From positions 1 to 61,104 of IMG/VR virus record IMGVR_UViG_3300042691_012873: a stretch of DNA of 61,104 nucleotides; one strand, 5' to 3'. The position numbers were made by a program, and so were the translations under genes. The stretch is from a virus. Positions 17,153 to 25,577 of this stretch are shown here, piece after piece. The stretch's first letter is position 1, and the number at the start of each line of letters is the position of its first letter. The notes beneath the pieces are model-generated. The model was not told the origin of the DNA. It made no database searches and worked only from the letters and a program-made list of their open reading frames with translations.

Positions 17153-20113
17153 TCAAGCAACGGAAGACGTATGAACAACAAACTCACCAGTTGTTATATC
17201 TACTGGAAGCGCTACGGAGACTATATCAACCTGATCGCAACCCGCTGCTGAACAGGCAAGTTCCTGCGAACCAGTTGTTCCATCAACCTTTTCGTAAAGA
17301 GAAAGCATCTCCCACGTTAGACTGGAAGGCATATTCTTTACTGCGAGGGCATACTCAACCTCGCTTATCTCTATGTATGGGGCTTGCGCGTAAGTATGCT
17401 CTGTCGCTGGTAGGAAGGACACTCCACCAATAGCATCGAAGTTGTCGAATACCCACGCACCTACGTCCATCCATTCATCCTCGTGGACGTTGATGGTGAC
17501 TGATGGGTTATGCTCCGTCCAATGCTCACGGTACGCCTTCCATAGTTCCAAGTGCTCAATGGCGGTGAAGTCCTTGGTGAGGGTGGCACCCTTGGGAGCA
17601 GCGATGGGGAAGGAGAACACCGTGGTGGTGTCTGGCTTCATTACGTCTGGCTCGTTGGGGATACCGCTGTCCTTGAGGAACTGCGTGAGCGGGTCCTTGT
17701 TGTCTGCTCGTACACTACGAAGATAGTATTCTGAATACCATGGGTGAATGCCACTGGAAACACCTGTGAGTTGGGAAACCGTCCCAGAGGGCTTTACACA
17801 GGTGATAGAGGCACTTTCATTTATACCCAGTCGCTCAGCCTCACCCTTGTTCGCAGACACCGCTACGGCCCTCATAGAGGCTAGGAGAGGCACTAGGCCG
17901 TCATGCAAGTGGTTGGTGAGGGTATTGCCGAAGATTCCTGTCAGGGAAACTCCAAGTAGTCTTTCTTCCTCGCAGTTTGCCTTCCACGACTTGCGGATAT
18001 ACTTGAAGTTAGTTAGTGTGGACTGCCAAGTACCAAGGATGGTTGCCAGTTCTACCTTATCCCTAAGAGTATCCTCTGTGTCATCTGCGGAGATTACTAC
18101 TTCGGTGAGGTTGCAGAACTCGTTCGCCCTAAGGAGAATCTCCCCACAAGGGTTGGTTCCTGCAACCTTGCTAGAATCTCTTCTTCCGAACTTGTCAATG
18201 TGCTTCCTGACTGAATCCATATTGTAAATTCCTCGTTCTCCTGACTTTGACTCATAGAGATTCCTCCACTCTCGTAGGAATTGGGCTACGCTTGGCTTGC
18301 TGTTGTATACCGCCGAATTGTTGGCGAGGGCACGCTGGGGATCACTCTCCCACCACTGCCCACTCTTGGCCTTCGCCATTTCAAAGTCATCAAGGTTGGA
18401 GAGTGAGATGAGGGCAGAGCGTCTTACTCCACCGACTACCACGATTTCTCCTACCTTGCACATAAGGTCGTGTGCTTCGATGGGCTTTAACCGCCTACCC
18501 TTTGCATTCTCAAATGTTGCTACGGTGAACTTGAAAAGGTCCTTGAGAGGTGCTGGGCCAGATGCCCTGCCCCCGAATGTCTTGAGGCGTGCTCCTGCTG
18601 GGCGCACCTTGTCCATATTCCACTTGGGGATTTGCCCAGTAGCGAGAAGTGAGATGAGTTCCTTGTATGCCTTGGCCCATCCCAGTTTGCTGTCCTCTAC
18701 CACGATGGTAGTAGAAGTATCGTAGAACTCATCAGCGATGATGGGGAGTTGAGCGATGTACTTCTGCTCTACGGAGAAGCCTACTCCTGTACCGTTCATC
18801 AGAATATACATGGCCTCATCGAAGGCACGAAGGTTGTCTACAGCGATGAATGAGCAGTTCCCCGTGACTACCCCGCCAGAAAGAGTGAAAGTATTGGTGT
18901 CGGGGACCTCCGCACAGAACACCTCCTCCTTCTCTCCGGTAGCAATAACGCTATCTACAATAAACTCTGCTTGGAGTGGAACAAAGCGCTTACGCTTTCT
19001 TGAAATAAGGAAGTCATCTTCTACCATAGAGGAGCGGGATAGGTAGATGGAGAAAGTCCTGTGCTTTCTGTCTCCAAAGTTAGTCCTCTTTCCCATTTCC
19101 CACGCCCCATTAGTGAGGATGCCTATTCTTGGTAGGACATCGTTAGCCCACTCAACACTTTCCTCATTAGCGGCAAGGACGATGCCGTTGCTGTTTTTGC
19201 CGATACTTCCATCAGCAGCAAACCACCCACGGAAGAAACCAAGGAGGTAACTCTCCGTTTCGTCCTTTGATGGAAGGGTTTTGAGCGAGTGCGTCTTGGC
19301 GAATGCCCCATATAGCATAACTACCGGATCGCCATTTGCTGATGGTGGGTAGCAGACAACTCCGTGCTCGTCAAAATAAGGAAGCAGTTCTTCTCCATCC
19401 CCACAGATACGAATGTGATATCCCTTTGTTCGCTCCTGTGAATATGTAGTTGTCCCGTCGCCATAGACAAGACCGTGGATGATACCAAGGCGATAGTCAA
19501 TATTGTCTGTGTCTGGGCGAGGAGCAGTTGCGAAAGGAATATGGTCACCGGGCATCAAGGATGATGTGGGAACTACTTCTCCGTCTGTCTTTATCCACCT
19601 ATGGTTTGCCGTACAGACTACGCTCTCATTCGACTGGGAATTCTTCCTGTGAAGAGACACTTCAAATGTATCCTGTACCCCATAGGAATGAAACTCTGCG
19701 TCGGCCCACTTCCCATCTTTATTCACAACTTCGGCGGTGGTGCCGGAAAGTTTGCCTATTGCTACCTCGCCAAACTCTCTTGTGAGAACCTTGGTGCCTC
19801 CCACTACTGGGTTGTACCCTGCGATGTTGTCTCTTTCCAGAGCGGGGCCAGCGGTCATAAGGGAGCGCATGGAGGGCATCACTTCGTGGTTGAGGATCGC
19901 TTGCTCTACCCGCTTGAAAATAGGGGCCTCTGCGTCATAGTTGTATTCCTTAACGAGGTGATTCTTCATAAACGCCATGTAGCGTTCTACGGTCTCCTGC
20001 CAAGTCTCTCTTCGGCCTTTGTCCTCCATCCACCTTGCATATCGGCTCACAGCAATAAAATTGGAATAACTATCTACCAACGACCCGTTCTCATTTACCT
20101 TACTCACTTTCAT
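17153..20113 (-). CDS. nrdJ: Adenosylcobalamin-dependent ribonucleotide reductase with intein
   Basis: A 986-residue precursor whose exteins (1-101 and 420-986, 668 residues after splicing) match the monomeric class II ribonucleoside-triphosphate reductase of the Lactobacillus leichmannii type. Visible are MRSLMTAGPALERDN and, after the intein, CSFIAVDNLRAFDEAMYILM with the N-terminal redox Cys, the active-site TNPCGEILL, and the C-terminal CX4C pair (CSAAGC). It makes deoxynucleotides for phage replication and needs B12 but no oxygen and no partner subunit. The start overlaps the upstream HNH gene by 14 bases. The final residues continue past the CX4C pair, as in the family. Confidence 0.93.
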   Translation of the reverse strand: MKVSKVNENGSLVDSYSNFIAVSRYARWMEDKGRRETWQETVERYMAFMKNHLVKEYNYDAEAPIFKRVEQAILNHEVMPSMRSLMTAGPALERDNIAGYNPVVGGTKVLTREFGEVAIGKLSGTTAEVVNKDGKWADAEFHSYGVQDTFEVSLHRKNSQSNESVVCTANHRWIKTDGEVVPTSSLMPGDHIPFATAPRPDTDNIDYRLGIIHGLVYGDGTTTYSQERTKGYHIRICGDGEELLPYFDEHGVVCYPPSANGDPVVMLYGAFAKTHSLKTLPSKDETESYLLGFFRGWFAADGSIGKNSNGIVLAANEESVEWANDVLPRIGILTNGAWEMGKRTNFGDRKHRTFSIYLSRSSMVEDDFLISRKRKRFVPLQAEFIVDSVIATGEKEEVFCAEVPDTNTFTLSGGVVTGNCSFIAVDNLRAFDEAMYILMNGTGVGFSVEQKYIAQLPIIADEFYDTSTTIVVEDSKLGWAKAYKELISLLATGQIPKWNMDKVRPAGARLKTFGGRASGPAPLKDLFKFTVATFENAKGRRLKPIEAHDLMCKVGEIVVVGGVRRSALISLSNLDDFEMAKAKSGQWWESDPQRALANNSAVYNSKPSVAQFLREWRNLYESKSGERGIYNMDSVRKHIDKFGRRDSSKVAGTNPCGEILLRANEFCNLTEVVISADDTEDTLRDKVELATILGTWQSTLTNFKYIRKSWKANCEEERLLGVSLTGIFGNTLTNHLHDGLVPLLASMRAVAVSANKGEAERLGINESASITCVKPSGTVSQLTGVSSGIHPWYSEYYLRSVRADNKDPLTQFLKDSGIPNEPDVMKPDTTTVFSFPIAAPKGATLTKDFTAIEHLELWKAYREHWTEHNPSVTINVHEDEWMDVGAWVFDNFDAIGGVSFLPATEHTYAQAPYIEISEVEYALAVKNMPSSLTWEMLSLYEKVDGTTGSQELACSAAGCDQVDIVSVALPVDITTGEFVVHTSSVA
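18857..19810 (-). mobile_element. Class 3-type intein with LAGLIDADG endonuclease
   Basis: A 318-residue intein inserted between Asn101 and the conserved Cys of the reductase. It begins with Pro rather than Cys/Ser and ends in Thr-Gly-Asn before Cys. Block B has TxxH followed by Arg-Trp (TANHRW, Trp72), block F has Cys299 (VFCAEVP), and Thr316 lies in block G: together the Trp-Cys-Thr signature of class 3 inteins. Two LAGLIDADG-like helices are intact (LGIIHGLVYGDG near 109-119 and LLGFFRGWFAADG near 189-201), so the homing nuclease looks functional. Confidence 0.9.
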
Positions 20114-20696
20114 TCCTCATCTCTGTTATTTTGTAGCATAGTTCCAAGAACCTGCTTTCGGGAAAATCCCATTTCATAATGTTTATGTCTTTGTGAACGA
20201 ACTGAACGTTTCCTTCGATGTAACCAAGTGCGCTGTCTATCCTATCAAGGGAGGCATTCCCATTCACCTTTGAGCGTCCGAACCATAGTTCCTCTCCTGT
20301 GTAGGCGCACCGTCCCTGCTGCGCAAGCCACAGGGCATCAAGGTAGTCAAACGACAAGTCAAAGGTGAGTGTTCTGGAACGGCGCTCAAGCCCGTGCTTT
20401 ACTTTCGCAACGAAGTGGGCAGGAACAAACTCTCCTCCACGCCAGTGTGCGCTACGAGTTCCAGACTGTAATTCTCCCTTACAGTTGCTACACCCAAGTT
20501 TAGAGTTTCTAACGTGTTGCTTCTGGCGAACGTAACGCTCTCCACACTCTACGCACTCTACTTCCCATAGGTGATGCTGCTTGTTGCCATTCTTATCATA
20601 GGTGTAGCCGGAGAACTCTATTACCCTATACCCACCGATGACGGTCCCAAAAACGCTCTCTCCGTCTACTGACGGGGTGGTGGGTAAAACAAGCAT
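20100..20696 (-). CDS. HNH homing endonuclease upstream of the reductase
   Basis: A 198-residue protein. The N-terminal half holds a zinc ribbon (CVECGERYVR...CSNC). The C-terminal half has GRCAYTGEELWFG and ASLDRIDSALGYIEGNVQFV, the HNH block also seen in the nuclease downstream of the reductase. It has an AAGGAG ribosome site and a promoter with -35 and -10 boxes. Its end overlaps the reductase start by 14 bases, so the two are probably co-transcribed. Confidence 0.85.
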   Translation of the reverse strand: MLVLPTTPSVDGESVFGTVIGGYRVIEFSGYTYDKNGNKQHHLWEVECVECGERYVRQKQHVRNSKLGCSNCKGELQSGTRSAHWRGGEFVPAHFVAKVKHGLERRSRTLTFDLSFDYLDALWLAQQGRCAYTGEELWFGRSKVNGNASLDRIDSALGYIEGNVQFVHKDINIMKWDFPESRFLELCYKITEMRNESE

Positions 20697-20729
20697 GACA
20701 TTCTCCTTTGAATTTGTAGTAGGTGCCTC

Positions 20730-20758
20730 ATCATACCAGATGAGGAATGTAAAGTCAA
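20730..20758 (-). promoter_or_regulatory. Sigma70-type promoter for HNH and reductase
   Basis: The minus strand has TTGACT, a 17-base spacer ending TGG, then TATGAT. It is one of the few left-half promoters with both boxes. Confidence 0.7.
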
Positions 20759-20779
20759 GTTACAGAAGTAGCATTCACG

Positions 20780-20965
20780 CTACGTTGCTAAATCGTTATT
20801 TTCCTTGCCCCAGTGACCTTCGGGACACTCTGCAAAGTCAAGTCTGGCCTTCACTTTCATAAAGCAACCGCAGGATTTGCAGGTCCATGTTGGCTTGAAT
20901 AGGAGTGGGCAGTCCCGGCAAATGGCGAGGCGAGCAATAGCAACCTCATCATCAACAAACATCAT
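20780..20965 (-). CDS. Small zinc-ribbon protein
   Basis: A 61-residue protein (MMFVDDEVAIARLAICRDCP) with CRDCP, CKSCGCFMKVK and a final ECPEGHWGK. The same module forms the C-terminal part of the protein encoded just upstream, so one was probably copied from the other. The Cys pattern suggests a structural zinc site, as in small phage zinc-ribbon families of the DUF6171 type. Its start overlaps the upstream stop (ATGA). Confidence 0.75.
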   Translation of the reverse strand: MMFVDDEVAIARLAICRDCPLLFKPTWTCKSCGCFMKVKARLDFAECPEGHWGKENNDLAT

Positions 20966-21606
20966 TCACCTAACCGTTCTGCAAGTTTTGCTTCGAATGC
21001 TGCTTGGTCATCTATCTGTGCCTGTGTCTGCTCCGGGGTCTTTATCTTCTTCCGGCGCTCTTCAAATGCCTTGTCAGAGTAGTTGGATGCCTTACCCCAC
21101 TTTCCTTCTGGGCATTCGTTCTGGGCCAAGTTTGTCTTAAGGGCCATGAATGAGTTATCGACGGTACAGGTGCCTGACTCGTGGTTGTAGAGTGGGCACT
21201 CCCGGCAGATACTCATACGAGTATCACGCTCCTTGATAGGAGCAAAGAGGAAGGGACTATCATCATAGTCTCGCGGGTTCTTCTTCGATCTGCGAATACG
21301 CTGATGGGCTTCCTGTGCTGCTGCCTCATCATGGTTGTCTGGGGACTTGGTGCCTGCTTCTGTTACAACGTTTGTCTTCATGGGGGCATCGACACCACCT
21401 GTGATGTATACCCCCGTGAACTCCCACCTACCGGGGACGATGTGCGTCAAGTCAGGAGTAATGTAAGACTTTCCATTCTCTTCCTTGAGAATAAAGGTAA
21501 GGCCAGTAGCACCATCATAGTCTGCTATTTCCTTACCGTCGCTATTGAAGACACGCAAAATGGTTCTATCTCTGACCCATGTTGTTGGGTAGGGTACCTC
21601 TATCAT
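20962..21606 (-). CDS. Tail-associated protein with C-terminal zinc ribbon
   Basis: A 214-residue protein. Residues 1-80 are beta-rich (MIEVPYPTTWVRDRTILRVF), resembling the small baseplate/fibre-attachment proteins of this region. A charged linker follows. Residues 125-170 carry CRECPLYNHESGTC...MALKTNLAQNECPEGKWG, the zinc-ribbon module also encoded separately at 20780-20965. The end is a charged helix. Ribosome site GAGGAG. Function unknown. Confidence 0.7.
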   Translation of the reverse strand: MIEVPYPTTWVRDRTILRVFNSDGKEIADYDGATGLTFILKEENGKSYITPDLTHIVPGRWEFTGVYITGGVDAPMKTNVVTEAGTKSPDNHDEAAAQEAHQRIRRSKKNPRDYDDSPFLFAPIKERDTRMSICRECPLYNHESGTCTVDNSFMALKTNLAQNECPEGKWGKASNYSDKAFEERRKKIKTPEQTQAQIDDQAAFEAKLAERLGE

Positions 21607-21616
21607 CTTATTCTCC

Positions 21617-22849
21617 TCATCCTGTATACCATTCTCCGTGCCTATTCTGCCAACCTGCTACATCGTTAAGGACGCTGACCCAGTTGTCACAGTAGGAAGT
21701 ACATGACCCACAAGTAGTGATTAGACCACCATACCAGCACATCGTGCCGTCGGGGATGCCCCACGCAGGACCGCAACCACACTGACCCCACGACTGCGAG
21801 TTCGGAGCCGGGTACCTATCACAACCACCACACCCACACGCAGCCCACGACGACGAGCAGTTGCACTGGTGGGAGCCGCACGGGTATCGGTGGTTCTCGC
21901 TTCTATGAGTGTGTGGCTGCCTTTGGACTATATGCTCCCAGAACTTCAAGGAGCCTGCGTATGCTTCAAGTTTGATGGTCTGTGTTGTTGAGCCAGAGCA
22001 AGTAATAATCTGCCCTCCATTACCCGCCGCCACCGATGCATTTCCTCCCCCTCCCAGTACCGTTGCCGTGACGGTAAACTTAGATGCATCAGCAGGATCA
22101 GCAGTCCTTACCGTGAACTGACCATTGCCTGTGTGAAGCGAGTTGGCATCAACAAGAATGGGGTTGCTTGGTGCATTGTATTGGGTGCTTACGACATTCG
22201 ACCATGGACCGTAGATGCTGCCATGGATGGAGCGCACCTTGAAGGTGTAGTCGGTTTGTGGTTGTGAGGATGCTGCGTTAATAGTGCCTATTCTATTTGC
22301 CCTGTCAATGGCAACAGGAAGAGTGGTTGGATTTCCATTGCGATCCCTTATCTCGTATCCGGTAGGAGCACCAAGGCTTCCATGAAACACACTCCAATGC
22401 AGCCTTCCATCAGCAAGGAAGTGCAGGCCGGTAGCAAAAGACACACCATCAGGGATTTCTGCTTCGTCAGTATCCCTATTCACATAGAATGTTGTGGTAT
22501 CAAGGCAATAGACATAGACCAACTCTCCTGCTCGTACTTCTTGGATGTTTACCTTCTGTACTGCCTGCCCTGCGCCGGGGACGATCTTGGCGTATCCTTC
22601 CTTCACGTATACCCCGAAATATCCACCTACGGGGAATGCTCCGGGGCCTGCGGGAGGAGTAGTGATGTGTACCGTTGCTCCACTTTCTACGATGAACACC
22701 GCATCAACATCGTCTGGGGTCATCTGGTAGTCACTATACAGTTTGCCTGTATAGATATTGGTAATGGAGGCAGCAAACTCACGAATGGCCTTTGGCAAGT
22801 CTGCCGGGGTATTCATAGCAGGAATCACATATGTCTTGTATTGAGACAC
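21617..22849 (-). CDS. Fibre protein with fibronectin-like and Cys-rich domains
   Basis: A 410-residue protein. The start repeats the motif shared by several proteins here (MSQYKTYVIPAMNTPADLPK). Residues 150-230 resemble a fibronectin type III domain (RIGTINAASSQPQTDYTFKV). Another beta domain follows at 240-315. The last 95 residues are extraordinary: about 15 Cys with Trp, Gly and His in short CGCGGC-type spacings, suggesting metal binding or disulphides in a tail-tip domain. It ends 10 bases before the next gene. Confidence 0.7.
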   Translation of the reverse strand: MSQYKTYVIPAMNTPADLPKAIREFAASITNIYTGKLYSDYQMTPDDVDAVFIVESGATVHITTPPAGPGAFPVGGYFGVYVKEGYAKIVPGAGQAVQKVNIQEVRAGELVYVYCLDTTTFYVNRDTDEAEIPDGVSFATGLHFLADGRLHWSVFHGSLGAPTGYEIRDRNGNPTTLPVAIDRANRIGTINAASSQPQTDYTFKVRSIHGSIYGPWSNVVSTQYNAPSNPILVDANSLHTGNGQFTVRTADPADASKFTVTATVLGGGGNASVAAGNGGQIITCSGSTTQTIKLEAYAGSLKFWEHIVQRQPHTHRSENHRYPCGSHQCNCSSSWAACGCGGCDRYPAPNSQSWGQCGCGPAWGIPDGTMCWYGGLITTCGSCTSYCDNWVSVLNDVAGWQNRHGEWYTG

Positions 22850-23191
22850 CTAGATCACCTTTGCCCAGTGGTCCTCTAACTTAATAAACTTTGCGCTCTT
22901 CCATTGAGCAATAGACACACCATTGACTACCAAGGGACTTGCGCCTTTGTTGATGAATGTTGCTTCTGACCCGTTGGGAATGTTTACTGGGGAGGGGGGC
23001 AAATTGAATGTAGCGCCATTATCAAAGACAAGCAGTGAGTTGATGTTCTGATCGGTCATAGCGGTAGGGTTGAGAAATATCTGCATCACATTCAGGGTGT
23101 CGGCAAAGTCCTTGAAGATGACATCAATATCTGACTTGTCGTTATAGTCAGGAAGAGCGTAGATGTGTCCGTGGATGTTTTCTTTGTGCAT
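22850..23191 (-). CDS. Small fibre-associated protein, leaderless
   Basis: A 113-residue protein (MHKENIHGHIYALPDYNDKS). The first 70 residues share the layout of the neighbouring fibre proteins (a start peptide, ALPDYNDKSDIDVIFKDFAD, then NGATFNLPPSPVNIPNGSEA). It may be the N-terminal attachment unit of a fibre. Its ATG is six bases after a TATAAT hexamer, so it is probably translated without a leader. Confidence 0.65.
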   Translation of the reverse strand: MHKENIHGHIYALPDYNDKSDIDVIFKDFADTLNVMQIFLNPTAMTDQNINSLLVFDNGATFNLPPSPVNIPNGSEATFINKGASPLVVNGVSIAQWKSAKFIKLEDHWAKVI

Positions 23192-23197
23192 AGTGCT

Positions 23198-23206
23198 ATT
23201 ATACCA
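23198..23206 (-). promoter_or_regulatory. Leaderless promoter before 113-residue protein
   Basis: TGGTATAAT on the minus strand. The hexamer is six bases from ATG 23191. Confidence 0.65.
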
Positions 23207-23244
23207 CGAGTGCTCTGGCGCTCCGGGTCATGTTCTGCTCCTAA

Positions 23245-23334
23245 CTAGGGTGACGGGGCCCACGGCTTTGCGCTGATGACCCCAGCGTCATCCACCTCAG
23301 TTTCAAGGAGGTCTTCGTCAATCGGATGTGTCAT
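23245..23334 (-). CDS. Tiny protein downstream of fibre gene
   Basis: A 29-residue open frame (MTHPIDEDLLETEVDDAGVI, ending KPWAPSP) with a strong AAGGAGTAG ribosome site, starting 11 bases after the stop of the 739-residue fibre gene. Acidic start and Pro/Trp end. No family known. Spacing and ribosome site are the only support. Confidence 0.5.
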   Translation of the reverse strand: MTHPIDEDLLETEVDDAGVISAKPWAPSP

Positions 23335-23344
23335 CTGCTACTCC

Positions 23345-25564
23345 TTACTTCCACACGAAGCCGTTACCGGCAGGGTTGATGGCAAGAGTCTTGCCAGCGT
23401 CGGCAGCGGTGAACGCAGGCAGTACCGGAGCCTTCGCCCGAATACTGAACGGGCCTTGTAGCCAGCCCGAACCCGCAGGGTTCGCCTTATAGCGGTGAGC
23501 GGCAATGGAGGCCATATCCTCCCAAGCGATGTAGTCAGTCGCTTCACCAATTGCGGTTTCATCAACAAATCCGTTGGCTCCCGGAAGGGTGTCGAAAACG
23601 GTGTCGGGGAAGTCCTTGATGATGCGAAGGTAGTAGTCACCAGTCCCATCATCCGCCGTTACCTTCATGACGTTACCGGCTTTGAACAACGCCCTGTGAG
23701 TGGAGTGGTACACGTTGGCGAACTCTGCTTGCAAGTCCGAGCCGAACGGCCCAAAGTGGATATCCCCTACATGGGGAATGCGATCCCCGGTGAACGTGGG
23801 CTCAGTAAACGGAGTGGGACTCCTCCACTCAACACTGTTATTATTGTTGACCCGTAGAATGTCGTTGAAGTTCTTGACCTGTGTATGCGGGGGGACTTCC
23901 GGGACGGAATACTCCCACCCTGCGAACGTGTTGCCCTCAGCGAGAGCATCCCTAATGTCCTCCCAAGCGAAATACTCTTTCGCTCCATGCGGACCCCAAG
24001 TAGCATCTGTCAGAGGGGCCGCTGTCCAGACAGCAGCAGGCCAATCCTTGACGATGCGGTAGGTCCGTATCTTCCCCGAGATCAACGGAAGCCTTGTCCG
24101 GATAAGCGCACCAGCCACGAAGAACTGGCGGTGCTCAACGGGGATGGAAGCGAGGTTGGTGAAGGTCAACTGGGTCTCGTTCAGGGTGAACAAGGACGCC
24201 AAAGGTACCTTGAACTGTACGCCTAGTGGAGAGATGCTCGGGCTTGGAGCCTTCGGCGTCCCCCACTCAATCGCAGTACCCGTCGGGTTCACGACAAGGG
24301 TCTTGCCTGCGTCCGCAGCGACATGCGGGGGGATTTCCGGGACGGCGTAATCGTACTTGCCCTGCGTGCCGCCCTCAGCGACAGCAGCCGCAACGTCTTC
24401 CCAAGCGAAATACTCGTCCGGTCCATGCGGGCCCCAAGTAGCCTCCGGGATCGGATCAGTCGCAGTCCAGACAGCAGCAGGGAAGTCCTTGACGATGCGG
24501 TAGGTCCGTGGCGTTCCCATGTATGTTCTTGGCAACCGGAAAAGCCCACCAGCCACGAAGTACTGGCGGTGCTCAACGGGGAGGGCGGCGAGGTTGGTGA
24601 TGCTCACCTTGGCAGTCGTAGACACCGCGTTCACGGTGAAGAACCCGTATGTAGGAGTGTCTATGAAATGTACGCCTAGTGGCGCGGTGGTCGGGCTTGG
24701 AGCCCTCCACTCAGGAGTACCGTTCAGCCCAAGCCACAGCGACTGATGCTTGTCCGTCGCTGTGTGAGCGGGTAGTTCAGCCTTGTGCTGGTGGTCGGCG
24801 CGAGCGACCGTGGTGCCCGTCCCGACCGCAGCAGCAGCAGCGGGGTCAGCAGGAGCAGTCGTAGCGAGTGCGAGCGGCGCCACCCACTCCACCGCCGTTC
24901 CCGCAGCAGTCACCGCGAGGTGCTTTGCCGCGTCAGCGAGGACGTGGGCAGGTAGTTCAGCCTTGTGGACGTGATCCGCTCGCGCCGCATCTGTACTCGC
25001 ACCCACCGCCGCAGCAGGCGCAGGGTCTTTTCCAGCAACCGTGCTTGTCACCGTAGCACCGCCAGCAGCAGCAGGACCGATCTTGTCCCAATGCGCCGCG
25101 ACAGCAGGCGTCGCCGTCGCAGCGATCCATACGTGCATGTTGCCGTCGTCCAGCGTCACACGAATGTCGCCAACCGTGTTCCCCGTAGCAGGGAGAGCGG
25201 CCTCGTTCGCCACCGCCGACTTCAACTCTGTGAGGTCAGTGAGTGCTCTCCACTCCGTGACCAGCCCAGTCGCATCAACATGCAGAACATGATTTGCGTT
25301 AGCCGCCGCGTGAGCAGGGAGTTCCTTCTTATGTACGTGGTCTGCCTTTGCAGCAGTTGTTCCGCTGCCTACCGCCGCTGATGCGGCTGGATCGGCGGGA
25401 GCAGTAGTAGCAAGGGCAACACCAGCAGGGGCAGCGGGTAGAGAGTCAGCAAGATCGACTATTGCTTGCCTTACGTCCAATGGGTCTACTGTCTTGGGGA
25501 CAACGACTGTACTCCCTGCTAATGGCTTCCCTGTTGGAATCGTGTAATTCTCTCCGGTAGTCAT
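23345..25564 (-). CDS. Tail fibre with ADHVH repeats and triplicated domain
   Basis: A 739-residue protein. Residues 1-260 contain three Ala/Pro/Gly-rich repeats ending in ADHVH-like blocks (ADHVHKKELPAH, ADHVHKAELPAH, ADHQHKAELPAH), a motif typical of trimeric phage fibres. Residues 300-739 contain three copies of a module of about 145 residues recognised by VEHRQYFVAG, TYRIVKD and EYFAWED; the third copy is diverged. Codon use is distinctly GC-rich compared with flanking genes, pointing to recent transfer. Probably binds the host surface. Confidence 0.75.
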   Translation of the reverse strand: MTTGENYTIPTGKPLAGSTVVVPKTVDPLDVRQAIVDLADSLPAAPAGVALATTAPADPAASAAVGSGTTAAKADHVHKKELPAHAAANANHVLHVDATGLVTEWRALTDLTELKSAVANEAALPATGNTVGDIRVTLDDGNMHVWIAATATPAVAAHWDKIGPAAAGGATVTSTVAGKDPAPAAAVGASTDAARADHVHKAELPAHVLADAAKHLAVTAAGTAVEWVAPLALATTAPADPAAAAAVGTGTTVARADHQHKAELPAHTATDKHQSLWLGLNGTPEWRAPSPTTAPLGVHFIDTPTYGFFTVNAVSTTAKVSITNLAALPVEHRQYFVAGGLFRLPRTYMGTPRTYRIVKDFPAAVWTATDPIPEATWGPHGPDEYFAWEDVAAAVAEGGTQGKYDYAVPEIPPHVAADAGKTLVVNPTGTAIEWGTPKAPSPSISPLGVQFKVPLASLFTLNETQLTFTNLASIPVEHRQFFVAGALIRTRLPLISGKIRTYRIVKDWPAAVWTAAPLTDATWGPHGAKEYFAWEDIRDALAEGNTFAGWEYSVPEVPPHTQVKNFNDILRVNNNNSVEWRSPTPFTEPTFTGDRIPHVGDIHFGPFGSDLQAEFANVYHSTHRALFKAGNVMKVTADDGTGDYYLRIIKDFPDTVFDTLPGANGFVDETAIGEATDYIAWEDMASIAAHRYKANPAGSGWLQGPFSIRAKAPVLPAFTAADAGKTLAINPAGNGFVWK

Positions 25565-25577
25565 TTATTCATTCTCC

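Noticed and set aside
24226-25381. Plus-strand open frames opposite the 739-residue fibre
   Set aside because: Arg/Ser-rich shadows produced by GC-rich codons on the coding strand.
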